Origin: Streptosporangium nondiastaticum
GTDB taxonomy: Bacteria > Actinomycetota > Actinomycetes > Streptomycetales > Streptomycetaceae
DNA: 64,000 nt
Direction: 5' to 3'
NCBI RefSeq assembly: GCF_003011965.1
Contig: NZ_PXWG01000024.1
Location: forward strand, 1 to 64,000
In this document: positions 49,299 through 58,450 of the stretch, piece by piece
How positions within the stretch are numbered: the first letter of the stretch is position 1
How the letters are laid out: every line of letters starts with the position of its first letter
The notes under the pieces: model-generated
Told to the model about the DNA's origin: nothing
What the model saw: only the letters and a program-made list of their open reading frames with translations
The model's database searches: none
Position numbers and translations under genes: made by a program

Positions 49299-50756
49299 GT
49301 GAGCAGCCCGCCGCCGTTACGCCGCAGGTCCGTCACCGCCGTCACCCTGGTCGGGGCGTTCATGGCGTTCCTCGACGCGACGATCGTCAACATCGCGGTC
49401 CCCGACATGGAGACCTCCTTCCCGCGCAACTCCCTGGGCGACCTCTCCTGGGTCCTCAACGGCTACAACATCGCCTTCGCCGCCTTCCTCGTCCCCTTCG
49501 GGCGGCTCGCCGACCGCTGGGGCCGCAAGCGCTCCTTCCTGCTCGGCCTCGCCGTGTTCACCGCGGCCTCGGGGCTGTGCGCCCTGGCCGGGAACGTGCC
49601 GCTGCTCGTGGGGGCCCGCGTCCTGCAGGCCATGGGCGGCGCCCTCCTCGTCCCGACCTCGCTGGCGCTGCTCCTGGAGGTCTTCCCCGCCGCCCGCCGG
49701 GCCGCGGCCGTCGCCGCGTACGGGGCGGCCTCGGCGGTCGCCGCCGGCATCGGCCCGTCCGTGGGCGGGGTGCTGGTCGCCCTCCGGGGCTGGGAGCTGG
49801 TGTTCCTGGTCAACCTGCCGCTGGGCGCCGTGACCGCCGCCGCCGGATGGCGGGTGCTGACCGAGAGCCGGGAGCCCCGCGGCCTGCCCCTGCCCGACCT
49901 GCCCGGCGCCGGCGTCCTCGGCGTCGCCGTCGGGGCCCTGGCCCTCGCCGCGGTCAAGGGCCAGGACTGGGGCTGGGGAGCGCCCGCCACGCTCGGCTTC
50001 CTGGCGCTCGCCGCCGCGGCGCTGCTCGTGGTGGCCCTGCGCTCCGCGCGCCACGCCGCCCCGGTCGTCGACCCCGCCCTGCTGCGGCTGCGGTCCTTCT
50101 CCGTGGCCAACGCGGCGTCCCTGCTCTTCGCCATCGCCTTCTTCGCAACACTGCTGTGCAACGTCCTCTACCTGACGGCGGTGTGGGACTACTCCACGCT
50201 GCGGGCGGGCCTCGCCGTCACGCCCGCCCCGATCGCCGCGTCCCTGGTGGCCCTCCCCGCCGAGCGGCTGGCCCGCCGCTTCGGGGCCCGCACCGTGTGC
50301 GTCGCCGGGATGCTGGTGTTCGCGGCCGGCGCCTGCCTGTACGGGACGTGGATCGGGCCGCACCCCGACTTCGCGGGCGCGTGGCTGCCCGTCAGCGCGC
50401 TCACCGGGATCGGCGCGGGGGCGAGCCTGCCCGGCCTGGGCGCGGCGGCGCTCGCCGACGTCCCTCCGGCCCGGTTCGCCGTGGGCACCGCCGCCAACTC
50501 GGCGGCCCGCCAGACCGGCGCCGTGCTCGGGGTCGCGCTGCTGGTCGCGGCCGTCGGCACGCCCGCGCCGGACGCCCTGCGCCACGCCCTGCAGCGGGGC
50601 TGGCTCCTCGCCGCCGCGAGCACGGTGCCGGCGATCCTCCTCACCCTCTTCCTCACGGGCGGCACCGGCCGGGACGGCCGCGCTCCCGCCGTCGCCGCGG
50701 AGGAGGAGGTCAGCGCCCCTGGAAGCGCGGCCACTCCCCGTCGAGCAGAGCCGTGA
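49299..50756 (+). CDS. MFS drug/metabolite exporter, DHA2 (EmrB/QacA-like)
   Basis: The 485-aa protein has around 14 hydrophobic helices. The first carries FLDATIVNIAVPDM, the hallmark of DHA2 transporters, followed by the loop motif GRLADRWGRKRSF. The GTG at 49299 lies 5 bases after GTGAGG; the longer open frame has no membrane character and was not used. The 3' end overlaps the convergent hydratase gene by 47 bp. The substrate is unknown. It is close to the fatty-acyl cluster but transcribed separately. Confidence 0.88.
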   Translation: MSSPPPLRRRSVTAVTLVGAFMAFLDATIVNIAVPDMETSFPRNSLGDLSWVLNGYNIAFAAFLVPFGRLADRWGRKRSFLLGLAVFTAASGLCALAGNVPLLVGARVLQAMGGALLVPTSLALLLEVFPAARRAAAVAAYGAASAVAAGIGPSVGGVLVALRGWELVFLVNLPLGAVTAAAGWRVLTESREPRGLPLPDLPGAGVLGVAVGALALAAVKGQDWGWGAPATLGFLALAAAALLVVALRSARHAAPVVDPALLRLRSFSVANAASLLFAIAFFATLLCNVLYLTAVWDYSTLRAGLAVTPAPIAASLVALPAERLARRFGARTVCVAGMLVFAAGACLYGTWIGPHPDFAGAWLPVSALTGIGAGASLPGLGAAALADVPPARFAVGTAANSAARQTGAVLGVALLVAAVGTPAPDALRHALQRGWLLAAASTVPAILLTLFLTGGTGRDGRAPAVAAEEEVSAPGSAATPRRAEP

Positions 50757-51561
50757 CCCCGTGCCGCATGTCCTGCGAGGCGACGCCCTCCGCGAAGTCC
50801 CGGCGCTCCAGCTCCAGATGCTCGGCCAGGTCCGTCGACAGACTCCGGTCCAGCAGCCGCTTGGCGCTGCGGACGGCGTGCGGCGCGGCGTCCGCCAGCT
50901 CCCGCAGGCGCGCCAGGCCCGCCCCGACCAGCTCCTCCGGCTCCACCACCGCACTCACCAGGCCCTCGCGCCGCGCCTGAGCGGCCCGTAGCACCGGCTG
51001 CTCCAGCAGCAGCTCCAGCGCGCGCGGATAGCCGACCACCCGGGGCAGGAACCACGCCATCCCCGCGTCGGTGGACGCGCCGATCGCCCCGTACGCGAAG
51101 TGGAACGACGCGCGCCGCGAGGCCAGCCGGAGGTCGCAGGCGAGGGCCAGCGAGAAACCGGCCCCCGCCGCCTGGCCGTTCACGGCGGCCAGCACCGGAG
51201 CGCCGATGGACCGTACGGTGAGCACGACCTCCGAGAGCAGCGACGTCAGACGATCGCCGTAGGCGGCGGCGTCGAAGGAGTCGCTCGACAGGGCCCGGTG
51301 GTACGCGCGGACGTCCCCGCCGAGCGAGAACGCCTTCCCGGCCCCGGTGATCAGCACCCCGCGCAGCCCGGTTTGCGCCGCCAACTCGCGCAATGCGGAA
51401 CGCAGCTCCATCAGCAGCCCGGCATTCATGGAATTACCCGTCGCGGGGCGGTTCAGGGTCAGCAGGGCGATCCCGTCCTGCGTTTGCACTTGCACGCACG
51501 GTGATTCCACTCGTCCCGTACATGTCGAATCCACCGGCTCGGCGGCCGAATTCTCCTTCAT
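50710..51561 (-). CDS. Enoyl-CoA hydratase/isomerase family protein
   Basis: The 283-aa crotonase-fold protein has the oxyanion loop segments GKAFSLGGDVRAY and NGQAAGAGFSLALACDLRLAS. The usual paired catalytic glutamates are not evident; the active-site stretch is AIGASTDAGMAWFLPRVVG, with one Asp, closer to PaaG-type isomerases than to classic hydratases. The ATG at 51561 lacks a purine-rich site, so the mRNA may be leaderless; alternative non-ATG starts lie about 36 bases upstream. It is divergent from the fatty-acyl cluster and might share its promoter region. Confidence 0.85.
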   Translation of the reverse strand: MKENSAAEPVDSTCTGRVESPCVQVQTQDGIALLTLNRPATGNSMNAGLLMELRSALRELAAQTGLRGVLITGAGKAFSLGGDVRAYHRALSSDSFDAAAYGDRLTSLLSEVVLTVRSIGAPVLAAVNGQAAGAGFSLALACDLRLASRRASFHFAYGAIGASTDAGMAWFLPRVVGYPRALELLLEQPVLRAAQARREGLVSAVVEPEELVGAGLARLRELADAAPHAVRSAKRLLDRSLSTDLAEHLELERRDFAEGVASQDMRHGVTALLDGEWPRFQGR

Positions 51562-51703
51562 GGAGGCGAGGTTAGACACGACACCTGTAACCGACAACCA
51601 GTCAAGAACGACTAGTGACTTTCCAAGATCACCGTTCTAAGGTCCAGACAGCAGCGACCGCGAGGTCCTTGCCGAACAGCGCTGCCCGCTACGGGGGAAA
51701 TGC
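51562..51703. promoter_or_regulatory. Divergent promoter region before the fatty-acyl cluster
   Basis: This 142-bp segment between the divergent hydratase and ketoreductase genes is clearly more A/T-rich than its surroundings (for example the stretch from 51590 to 51645). That fits one or two promoters. Short inverted elements around ACTAGT occur near 51611. No iron box is present, and I could not identify a named operator. Confidence 0.5.
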
Positions 51704-52525
51704 ATGTCGCGCAACGCTCAGTCCTGTCCGGAAACACCGGCCGAGCACCACCCCGCTTCCCGCCCCGCCGGATCGGCCCTGGTGACGGGGGCCTCCCGCG
51801 GCATCGGCGCCGCGATCGCCCGCGCCCTCGCCGCCGACGGCTGGCCCGTCACCCTCTGCTACCGGCAGGACGAGGCGGCGGCCGGGGAGGTCGTGGCGGC
51901 GATCGAGCGGGCGGGCGGCACGGCCCTCGCCGTCCGGGCCGACGTCACCGACCCCACGGCCGTCGAAGCGCTCTTCGCGGCGGCCGAGGCCCGCCACGGC
52001 CCGGTCCTCGTCCTCGTCAACAACGCGGGCATCCGGGCCGACCAGGTCTTCGCGGCCATGGAGGAGGCCGACTGGCAGCCGGTGCTCGACACCAACCTCG
52101 GCGCCGTCTACCGCACCACGCGCCGGGCCCTGCCCGGCATGACGACGGCGCGCTTCGGGCGCATCGTCAACATCGGCTCCGTGCTCGGCCGGCAGTCCCT
52201 GCCCGGCGTGGCCAACTACGCCGCCGCCAAAGCGGGGCTCGAAGGGCTCACCCGGTCCGTCGCCATCGAGACCGCACGGCGCGGCATCACCGTCAACGCC
52301 GTCGCACCCGGCCTCGTCGACACCGGCCTCGTCCGCGACGTCGAGTACCTCAGACGCTCCGCGCGCACCGCGATCCCCCTGCGGAGGGCCGCCCGGCCCG
52401 CCGAAATCGCGGCCTGCGTCCGCTTCCTGGCCTCGCCCGAGGCCGGATACGTCACCGGCACCACCCTGACGGCCGACGGCGGGCTCTCCGCGGCGGCGTT
52501 CGTCCCGCAACTGCCCCACGGCTGA
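51704..52525 (+). CDS. FabG-like 3-ketoacyl-ACP reductase
   Basis: The 273-aa short-chain dehydrogenase has the NADPH site TGASRGIG, the NNAG motif, a catalytic serine in NIGSVLG and Tyr172-x3-Lys176 (YAAAK). The C-terminal YVTGTTLTADGG is typical of FabG. The first 25 residues are a Pro/Ser extension. GGGGGAAA precedes the ATG. It should reduce 3-ketoacyl chains on the ACP encoded next. It is the first gene of the fatty-acyl cluster. Confidence 0.88.
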   Translation: MSRNAQSCPETPAEHHPASRPAGSALVTGASRGIGAAIARALAADGWPVTLCYRQDEAAAGEVVAAIERAGGTALAVRADVTDPTAVEALFAAAEARHGPVLVLVNNAGIRADQVFAAMEEADWQPVLDTNLGAVYRTTRRALPGMTTARFGRIVNIGSVLGRQSLPGVANYAAAKAGLEGLTRSVAIETARRGITVNAVAPGLVDTGLVRDVEYLRRSARTAIPLRRAARPAEIAACVRFLASPEAGYVTGTTLTADGGLSAAAFVPQLPHG

Positions 52526-52627
52526 TTCCGCCGTTCCGTTCTCTTCCCGTCACCGCAATTCCCCACCCCTTTTCCTTTGGCCGCCCGGCCTTACCGGCCC
52601 GTGCGACAGCGAATCGGAGAGTTCCGC

Positions 52628-52879
52628 ATGACCACTGTGCCCGACCGCGCATCCCTCACGGCATTCGTCACCGACTCACTGGCCGAATTCGGCGCGGAAC
52701 CCGGCCTCATCACCCCGGACGCCACTTTCGAGGATCTGGAGATCGACTCCCTCGACCTCGTCGAACTCGGCCAGGCCGTGAAACGGCGTTACGGCATACA
52801 GGTGCGCCCCAAGGACATGGACGGCGTCAAGACCGTCGGAGAGGCCCTCGACGTCATCTGCCGCACCGCGGGGATCTGA
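52628..52879 (+). CDS. Acyl carrier protein
   Basis: The 83-aa carrier has its phosphopantetheine serine at residue 41 in LEIDSLDLVEL and the usual helical pattern (AVKRRYGI, VKTVGEALDVI). GGAGA precedes the ATG at 52628. The stop overlaps the KAS II start (TGATG). The acidic DSLD form fits type II fatty-acid or polyketide ACPs. It is the likely shared substrate carrier of the cluster, and the Sfp-type transferase at its end may activate it. Confidence 0.92.
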   Translation: MTTVPDRASLTAFVTDSLAEFGAEPGLITPDATFEDLEIDSLDLVELGQAVKRRYGIQVRPKDMDGVKTVGEALDVICRTAGI

Positions 52880-54102
52880 TGGCCGCTCGCGCTGTGGCCG
52901 TCACGGGGGCGGGCGCGGTCACCTCCCTCGGCACCGGCACCGGCCCGCTCCACCGGCGGGCCGTGGCCGGCGAGAGCGCCTTCGCCGGCGGCGAGGGCCG
53001 CTGCACGGACTTCGACCCCACCCCCGCCCTGTCACGGCGCGAGGCGCGCCGGACCGACCGGTTCTGCCAGTTCGCCCTGGTCGCCGCCGCGGAAGCGCTG
53101 ACCGGGGCCGGCTGGGACGGCCGGCTCCCGTACGCGCCCGAGCGCGTGGCCTGCCTCGTCGGCTCGGGCGTCGGCGGCCTGGAGACCTTCGAAACGCAAG
53201 CGACCGTGCTGGCCGCCGACGGCCCCGAGGCCGTCTCCCCGCTCATGGTCCCGATGATGATGGCCAACGCCGCGGCCGCCCAGATCGCCCTGCGCCACGG
53301 CCTGCGCGGCGAGAGCCACTGCGTGATCTCCGCCTGCTCCGCCGGCGCCCAGGCCATCGGCGCCGGGCTGCGCCTGATCCGGTCCGGCGAGGCCGACGCG
53401 GCCGTGGTCGGCGGCGCCGAAGCCGCCACGTCGCCCATCGTCCGCGCCGCGTTCCTCAACGCCGGCGCCCTCTCGCCGACCGGCACCTCCGTGCCCTTCG
53501 ACCGCGGCCGCGACGGCTTCCGGCTCGGCGAAGGCGCCGGCATCCTCGTCCTGGAGGACGCCGATGCGGCCCGCGAGCGCGGCGCGCCGGTCCTCGCCGA
53601 ACTCGCCGGCTACGCGGCCGGCACCGACGCCCACCACCTCACGGCACCCGACCCGGCCGGCGAGAGCGCCGCGCGGGCCGTCCGCGGCGCCCTCGCCGAC
53701 GCCGGCATCACCCCCGAGGACCTGCACTACATCAACGCCCACGGCACCGGCACCGTCCTCAACGACCGCGCGGAGGCGGCCGCGCTCCGGCGCAGCCTCG
53801 GCGACGCCCTCGCGAGCATCCCGCTCTCCTCCACCAAGTCGTCCGTCGGGCACCTGCTGGGCGCGGCCGGTGCCGTGGAGGCGGTCGCCACCGTCATGGC
53901 CCTGCACCACCGGACCGCACCACCGACCGTCGGCCTGCGCGACCCCGACCCGGAGCTCGGCGCCCTCGACCACGTCACCACCGCCCGCCCCCTCACGGCG
54001 AACGGGCACGGCCCGCTCACCGCGCTGTCCACCTCCTTCGGGTTCGGCGGCCACAACGCCGTCCTCGTCCTGCGGGCGGCCCCCGACGGGAGGGCCGCGT
54101 GA
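52879..54102 (+). CDS. KAS II-like 3-ketoacyl-ACP synthase (FabF family)
   Basis: The 407-aa condensing enzyme has the full Cys-His-His triad: Cys153 in ISACSAG, His288 in NAHGTGT and His325 in SVGHLLGAAG. The closing TSFGFGGHNAVLVL is typical. No partner chain-length-factor gene is present, so it is more like a fatty-acid elongase than a type II aromatic PKS pair. Translation is coupled to the ACP and to the enoyl reductase (GTGA overlap). Confidence 0.93.
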   Translation: MAARAVAVTGAGAVTSLGTGTGPLHRRAVAGESAFAGGEGRCTDFDPTPALSRREARRTDRFCQFALVAAAEALTGAGWDGRLPYAPERVACLVGSGVGGLETFETQATVLAADGPEAVSPLMVPMMMANAAAAQIALRHGLRGESHCVISACSAGAQAIGAGLRLIRSGEADAAVVGGAEAATSPIVRAAFLNAGALSPTGTSVPFDRGRDGFRLGEGAGILVLEDADAARERGAPVLAELAGYAAGTDAHHLTAPDPAGESAARAVRGALADAGITPEDLHYINAHGTGTVLNDRAEAAALRRSLGDALASIPLSSTKSSVGHLLGAAGAVEAVATVMALHHRTAPPTVGLRDPDPELGALDHVTTARPLTANGHGPLTALSTSFGFGGHNAVLVLRAAPDGRAA

Positions 54103-54911
54103 TCCAGCTCCCCGGCCGGCGCTACGTGGTCACCGGCGTCCTCACCAGCGACTCCATCGCCTGGCACATCGCCAGGGAACTCCAGCTGGCCGGCGCCGAC
54201 GTGCTGCTGACGGGCCACGGCCGCAGCCGGCGGATCACCGAACTCGCCGCCGCCGACCTCCCCAAGCCGGCCGAGGTCCTGGAGCTCGACGCGACCCGGC
54301 CCGGCGACTTCGCCGCCCTCGCCGCGACGGTCGAGGAGCGCTGGCCCGTGCTCGACGGGGCCGTCCACGCCATCGCGGCCGCCCCGACCGGCGCGCTCGG
54401 CGGCGCCTTCCTCACCACGCAGCCCGAGAGCGCCGAACTCGCCTTCCGCACCAGCGCGGTCTCCCTCCAGGCCCTGGTCACCGCACTCGCCCCGCTCCTG
54501 CAGCGCGGAGCCGGGGGCGGCAGCGTCGTCGGCGTCGACTTCGACGGCTCCCGGGCCTGGCCCGGCTACGACTGGATGGGCGTGGCCAAGGCCGCCCTGG
54601 AGTCCGTGTGCCGCTACCTCGCCCTCTACCTCGGCCCGCAGGGAATCCGCGTCAACCTCGTGGCGACCGGGCCCGTCGACACCGTCTCCGGGCGCGGCGT
54701 CACCACCTTCGACGCGCTCGACACCCACTGGGCCCGCAACGCGCCCCTGGGCTGGGACAGCGCCACGGCCGCGGCCGAGGTGGTGCCCGGCCCGGTGCTC
54801 TTCCTGCTCTCCGGCCTGGCCCGCGGCATCACCGGCGAAGTCCTCCACGCCGACGGCGGGATGCGCACCGCCGGCATGGGCCTGCCCGCCGGCGGACGGA
54901 GGCGGCCGTGA
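54099..54911 (+). CDS. FabI/InhA-like enoyl-ACP reductase
   Basis: The 270-aa protein has the variant nucleotide motif VVTGVLTSDSIAWHIA and the Tyr157-x6-Lys164 pair (YDWMGVAK) that mark FabI-type enoyl reductases, plus VNLVATGPVDT and a GEVLHADGG ending. It should saturate 2-enoyl-ACP. A GTG start overlaps the KAS II gene. Its presence means the pathway can make saturated carbons, not only polyenes. Confidence 0.9.
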   Translation: MIQLPGRRYVVTGVLTSDSIAWHIARELQLAGADVLLTGHGRSRRITELAAADLPKPAEVLELDATRPGDFAALAATVEERWPVLDGAVHAIAAAPTGALGGAFLTTQPESAELAFRTSAVSLQALVTALAPLLQRGAGGGSVVGVDFDGSRAWPGYDWMGVAKAALESVCRYLALYLGPQGIRVNLVATGPVDTVSGRGVTTFDALDTHWARNAPLGWDSATAAAEVVPGPVLFLLSGLARGITGEVLHADGGMRTAGMGLPAGGRRRP

Positions 54912-55954
54912 ACACCGGCACGACGAGCCCCGCCGAAGCCCCCGCCCTGACCGCCGACCGCACCGTCCACCGCCGCCTCGTCCACAAGCGCGCCGTGGAA
55001 CAGGTCCTGACCACGGCCGTGGCGGAGAGCGGCGGGCGCCTGCTCGGCACGGCCCAGCTGCCCCGGCTGCACCGCCACTACAACGACACCCGCGCCCCGT
55101 ACCACGACCTCCTCCTCGTCGGAGAGGCCGCGCGCCAGACCGTCGAGGCCATCGTCCACGAACTGCTGCACGTCCCCCTCGACCGCCGCTTCGTGCTCGG
55201 CGACCTCGGCATCGCCTTCACCACCCTGGAAGCGGTGCGCACCGGCCCCGAACCCGCCGACCTCCTGGTGGAGCTCGACATCGACCGGCTGCGCCGCCGC
55301 CGCGACGGCTCGGTGCGCAGCCTGCGCGGCGCCGCGACCTGCCGCATCGGCGGCCGCGACGCGGCCCGCTTCACCGGAACCCTGCTGTTCCTGGAAGGGG
55401 ACTCCTACGACGACCTGCGCGCCGGCAGCAGCGGGCCGCGGGCCCCCGGCACGGGCGAAGCGCCGCCGCGCTGCGAGCCCTCCGCGGTCGGCCGCACCGA
55501 CCCCCGCAACGTCGTCATCGGCGGCCTGCGCACCGAACACCCCGAAGCCGGCGGTGAGCCCGGGGAGACCGTGGCCGACATCGTGGCCGACCCGCAGGAC
55601 CCCGTCTTCTACGACCACGCCCTCGACCACCTGCCCGGCATGCTCCTGATGGAGGCGGCCCGGCAGACCGCCCTGGCCGCCCGGGCGCGCACCCGTGCCG
55701 TACCGGCCGGCGCCCTCCTCGCGACCGGCTGCCGGGCCCGGTTCCTGGCCTTCGCAGAGCAGTCCGCACCCGCCCGCTGCCGGGCCCGGCCCCTGGAGAA
55801 CACCGGCACGGAAACCTTTGCCGTCACGGTGGAACAGCGCGGAGAAGCCGTGGCCGAACTGGAGATCACGGTCGAGGCCGTACCGGAGGCCGACCACCCC
55901 GGCCGCGCGGCCCGCGCGCCCACGCCCACCGCGCCGCCCCGGAGCGCACGATGA
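54908..55954 (+). CDS. AfsA-family (A-factor biosynthesis) double hotdog protein
   Basis: The 348-aa protein contains two AfsA repeats. The first has VHRRLVHKRAVEQVL and GEAARQTVEAIVHELL; the second has DHALDHLPGMLLMEAARQTALAA, the family hallmark. AfsA/ScbA proteins join a 3-ketoacyl chain to dihydroxyacetone phosphate for gamma-butyrolactone hormones. The hotdog fold is shared with FabA/FabZ dehydratases, and no other dehydratase is encoded in the cluster. It may therefore act either as a butyrolactone synthase or as the missing dehydratase. No receptor gene (ArpA-like TetR) is nearby. A GTG start overlaps the enoyl reductase stop. Confidence 0.85.
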   Translation: MNTGTTSPAEAPALTADRTVHRRLVHKRAVEQVLTTAVAESGGRLLGTAQLPRLHRHYNDTRAPYHDLLLVGEAARQTVEAIVHELLHVPLDRRFVLGDLGIAFTTLEAVRTGPEPADLLVELDIDRLRRRRDGSVRSLRGAATCRIGGRDAARFTGTLLFLEGDSYDDLRAGSSGPRAPGTGEAPPRCEPSAVGRTDPRNVVIGGLRTEHPEAGGEPGETVADIVADPQDPVFYDHALDHLPGMLLMEAARQTALAARARTRAVPAGALLATGCRARFLAFAEQSAPARCRARPLENTGTETFAVTVEQRGEAVAELEITVEAVPEADHPGRAARAPTPTAPPRSAR

Positions 55955-56952
55955 CCACCGCAACGATCGCCGGCGTCGGCGCGGCCCTGCCCGCCACCGT
56001 CCTCGGCAACGACCACTTCATCCCCTTGGGCACCTCGCACGAGTGGATCGTCAAACGCACCGGCATCCACACCCGCCACTGGCTGGGCCCGGGCGAATCG
56101 CTGGCCGGCCTCGCCGAGCAGGCCTGCCGCGAGGCGCTCGCCGACGCCGGGCGCGACGCCCGCGAGGTCGACCACGTGGTGGTCTCCACCGTCACCCCCG
56201 ACCGCATCACCCCGGGCATCGCTCCCGGGCTCGCCACCCGGCTCGGCGCCCCCCACCCGCCCGCGATGGACCTCAACGCCGCCTGCGCCGGCTTCCTCTA
56301 CGCCCTCGACCACGCCTGCGCGCAGATCGAGTCCGGCCGGGCCCGCTGCGTCCTGGTGTGCGCGGCCGAGGCGCTCTCCCGCATCACCGACACCACCGAC
56401 CGCTCCACCGCCGTCCTCTTCGGCGACGCCGCCGGCGCCGTCGTCGTCACCCCCGCCGGGCCGGGCGACGGCGAGCGGCCCAGCTTCCGCCTCGGCTCGG
56501 ACGGCCGCCACGAGGACCTGCTGTACGCGGACCCGGCCGACCGGCTGCTGCGCATGAGCGGCCGCGAGGTCTACGAGTTCGCCGTCGCCACCATGGTCGA
56601 GCAGACTCGCGCCGTCCTCACCGGCTGCGGCCTCTCCCTCGCCGACGTCGGCCTCTTCATCGGCCACCAGGCGAACGCCCGGATCCTGCGGGCCGTCGCC
56701 GCGGAGCTCGGCGTCCCGCCGTCCCGCACCGAGATCAGCATCGAGAACGTGGGCAACACCTCGTCGGCGTCCATCCCCTTCGCCCTGCGGCAGGCCAGGA
56801 ACCGCGGCCGCCTGCACCCCGGCGACCGGATCGCGATGGCGGCGTTCGGCGCCGGCTTCGTCTGGGGAGCGGGCGTCATCCGCTGGCGGGCGGCAGCCCG
56901 AGCACACCCCGAGCACGCACTCCACGAGCAGGAGGAACCATGTCACCGGTGA
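55951..56952 (+). CDS. KAS III-like 3-ketoacyl-ACP synthase (FabH family)
   Basis: The 333-aa enzyme has Cys112 (LNAACAGF), His239 (GHQANARIL) and Asn269 (ENVGNTSSASIP), the FabH triad. FabH enzymes start chains from acyl-CoA and malonyl-ACP. The last 20 or so residues are a His/Glu-rich extension that overlaps the radical SAM gene by 13 bp. Start and stop overlaps show tight coupling in the cluster. Confidence 0.92.
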   Translation: MTTATIAGVGAALPATVLGNDHFIPLGTSHEWIVKRTGIHTRHWLGPGESLAGLAEQACREALADAGRDAREVDHVVVSTVTPDRITPGIAPGLATRLGAPHPPAMDLNAACAGFLYALDHACAQIESGRARCVLVCAAEALSRITDTTDRSTAVLFGDAAGAVVVTPAGPGDGERPSFRLGSDGRHEDLLYADPADRLLRMSGREVYEFAVATMVEQTRAVLTGCGLSLADVGLFIGHQANARILRAVAAELGVPPSRTEISIENVGNTSSASIPFALRQARNRGRLHPGDRIAMAAFGAGFVWGAGVIRWRAAARAHPEHALHEQEEPCHR

Positions 56953-58445
56953 CCGCGCACCCGGAGCCGTACTACCTGGGAGACAGCCCCTCGCGGCCCG
57001 TCCCCTTCGACGGCGTCATGACCGTCTCGCACTACATCATGCCCAACTTCGCCACCATGGACTGGCACCAGGTCCCGCGCGAGAAGGTCGTCGAGAACAT
57101 CCGCAGCCTGAGCGACCCGGGCGGCAACCTCAACGACCGCATCATGATGTACATCCACGTGCCCTACTGCAAGTCGTTCTGCCACTACTGCAACTTCAAC
57201 CGCTACCACTACCCGAAGCAGGACTCCGAGCGGCTGGAGCGCTACACCGACTACCTCATCAAGGAGATCGACTGGTACATGCGCCAGCCCTACGTGCAGG
57301 CGCGCGAGTTCACCGCGATCTACATAGGCGGCGGCAGCCCCTCCACCCTCCCCGTCTCCGCCGTCGAGCGGCTGAGCGCCCACCTCCGCAAGGTCGTCCC
57401 GAACTTCGACACCATCGAGAAGTCCTTCACCGGCGAACCCCGCACCCTGCGCCGCCCCGGGCTCCTCGACGTCCTCAAGGACCACGGCTGGGACCGCGTC
57501 ACCTTCGGCATCGAGACCCTCGACGCCAAGATCCACCGCAAGATCGGCCGCCTGGACACCCGCGACGACGTCGACGCCGTCTTCAACCGCATGCGCGACC
57601 TGGACTACCGGGCCGACACCTGCGTCGACATGATGTACGACCTGCCCGGCCAGACCCTGGAGGGCTTCCAGAGCGAGCTCGCCGAGCTCCTCGACTGCTA
57701 CGACCCCGCCGAGATCGACCTGTTCACCACCATCTACCTGCCCTACCGCCCCCTCCACAAGCTCATCATGGACGGCAGGGTCGAACAGCCCGGCAGCCCC
57801 TGGCAGCTGCTCGCCATGCGCGAGCACCTCTACGACACGCTCAGCGCGGCCGGCTACCACAACACCATCGCCGAGACCTGGTCCAAGCGCCCCGAACGCT
57901 CCCAGTACCAGACCGCGCACTGCGCCCGGCAGGACATCATCGGCGTCGGCTGCGCCGCCCGCGGCAACCTCCGCGACATGGTGTCGATCAACCCGGAGAA
58001 GGTCGACCAGTGGCAGGCCAACGTCGACGAACAGGGCGCCTCCACCGAGACCCTCCAGTCCATCGGCCACGACGGCGTCCTCGACCGGATCATGGTGATG
58101 TTCCCCCGCTACAAGTCCCTCGACAAAGCACTGCTGAACGCCTGTGCGGAGAGGGTCGGCGAAGCCGCCTTCGCCCGCGTGCGGAACGTCATCGACGGAC
58201 ACCTCGCGGCCGGCGTCATCGACGAGCACGACGACCGGTACACCGTCAACAAGCTCGGTGTCCTCTGGCACGGCAACCTCCAGACCGACTACCTGCGCCA
58301 CACCCTGAACACCAAGGGCGAAGTGCTGATGAACCACCTCACCGAGGCCCGCGCGGACTTCGACAACGAGGACCGCTTCGAGGTGACGCCCGAGACCGTC
58401 TACATCAAGGAACACGACGCCGAATACCCGAGGCTGATGAAGTAG
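56940..58445 (+). CDS. HemN-like radical SAM enzyme
   Basis: The 501-aa protein has the cluster motif Cys77-x3-Cys81-x2-Cys84 in HVPYCKSFCHYCNF, the glycine-rich SAM segment IYIGGGSPS, and HemN-family features (FGIETLD, DMMYDLPGQT). A HemN-type C-terminal domain follows. GCAGGAGGAACC precedes the ATG inside the end of the KAS III gene. HemN relatives in other secondary pathways carry out methyl or methylene transfer and cyclopropanation (for example in jawsamycin and CC-1065). A true coproporphyrinogen dehydrogenase role is unlikely in this setting. A chemically unusual step on the acyl chain is the best guess. Confidence 0.9.
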   Translation: MSPVTAHPEPYYLGDSPSRPVPFDGVMTVSHYIMPNFATMDWHQVPREKVVENIRSLSDPGGNLNDRIMMYIHVPYCKSFCHYCNFNRYHYPKQDSERLERYTDYLIKEIDWYMRQPYVQAREFTAIYIGGGSPSTLPVSAVERLSAHLRKVVPNFDTIEKSFTGEPRTLRRPGLLDVLKDHGWDRVTFGIETLDAKIHRKIGRLDTRDDVDAVFNRMRDLDYRADTCVDMMYDLPGQTLEGFQSELAELLDCYDPAEIDLFTTIYLPYRPLHKLIMDGRVEQPGSPWQLLAMREHLYDTLSAAGYHNTIAETWSKRPERSQYQTAHCARQDIIGVGCAARGNLRDMVSINPEKVDQWQANVDEQGASTETLQSIGHDGVLDRIMVMFPRYKSLDKALLNACAERVGEAAFARVRNVIDGHLAAGVIDEHDDRYTVNKLGVLWHGNLQTDYLRHTLNTKGEVLMNHLTEARADFDNEDRFEVTPETVYIKEHDAEYPRLMK

Positions 58446-58450
58446 TGCCC

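Noticed and set aside
54908..55954. Reading the AfsA-like gene as a standard butyrolactone hormone locus
   Set aside because: No adjacent ArpA-type receptor gene or butenolide phosphate reductase. It is coupled within a fatty-acyl operon instead.
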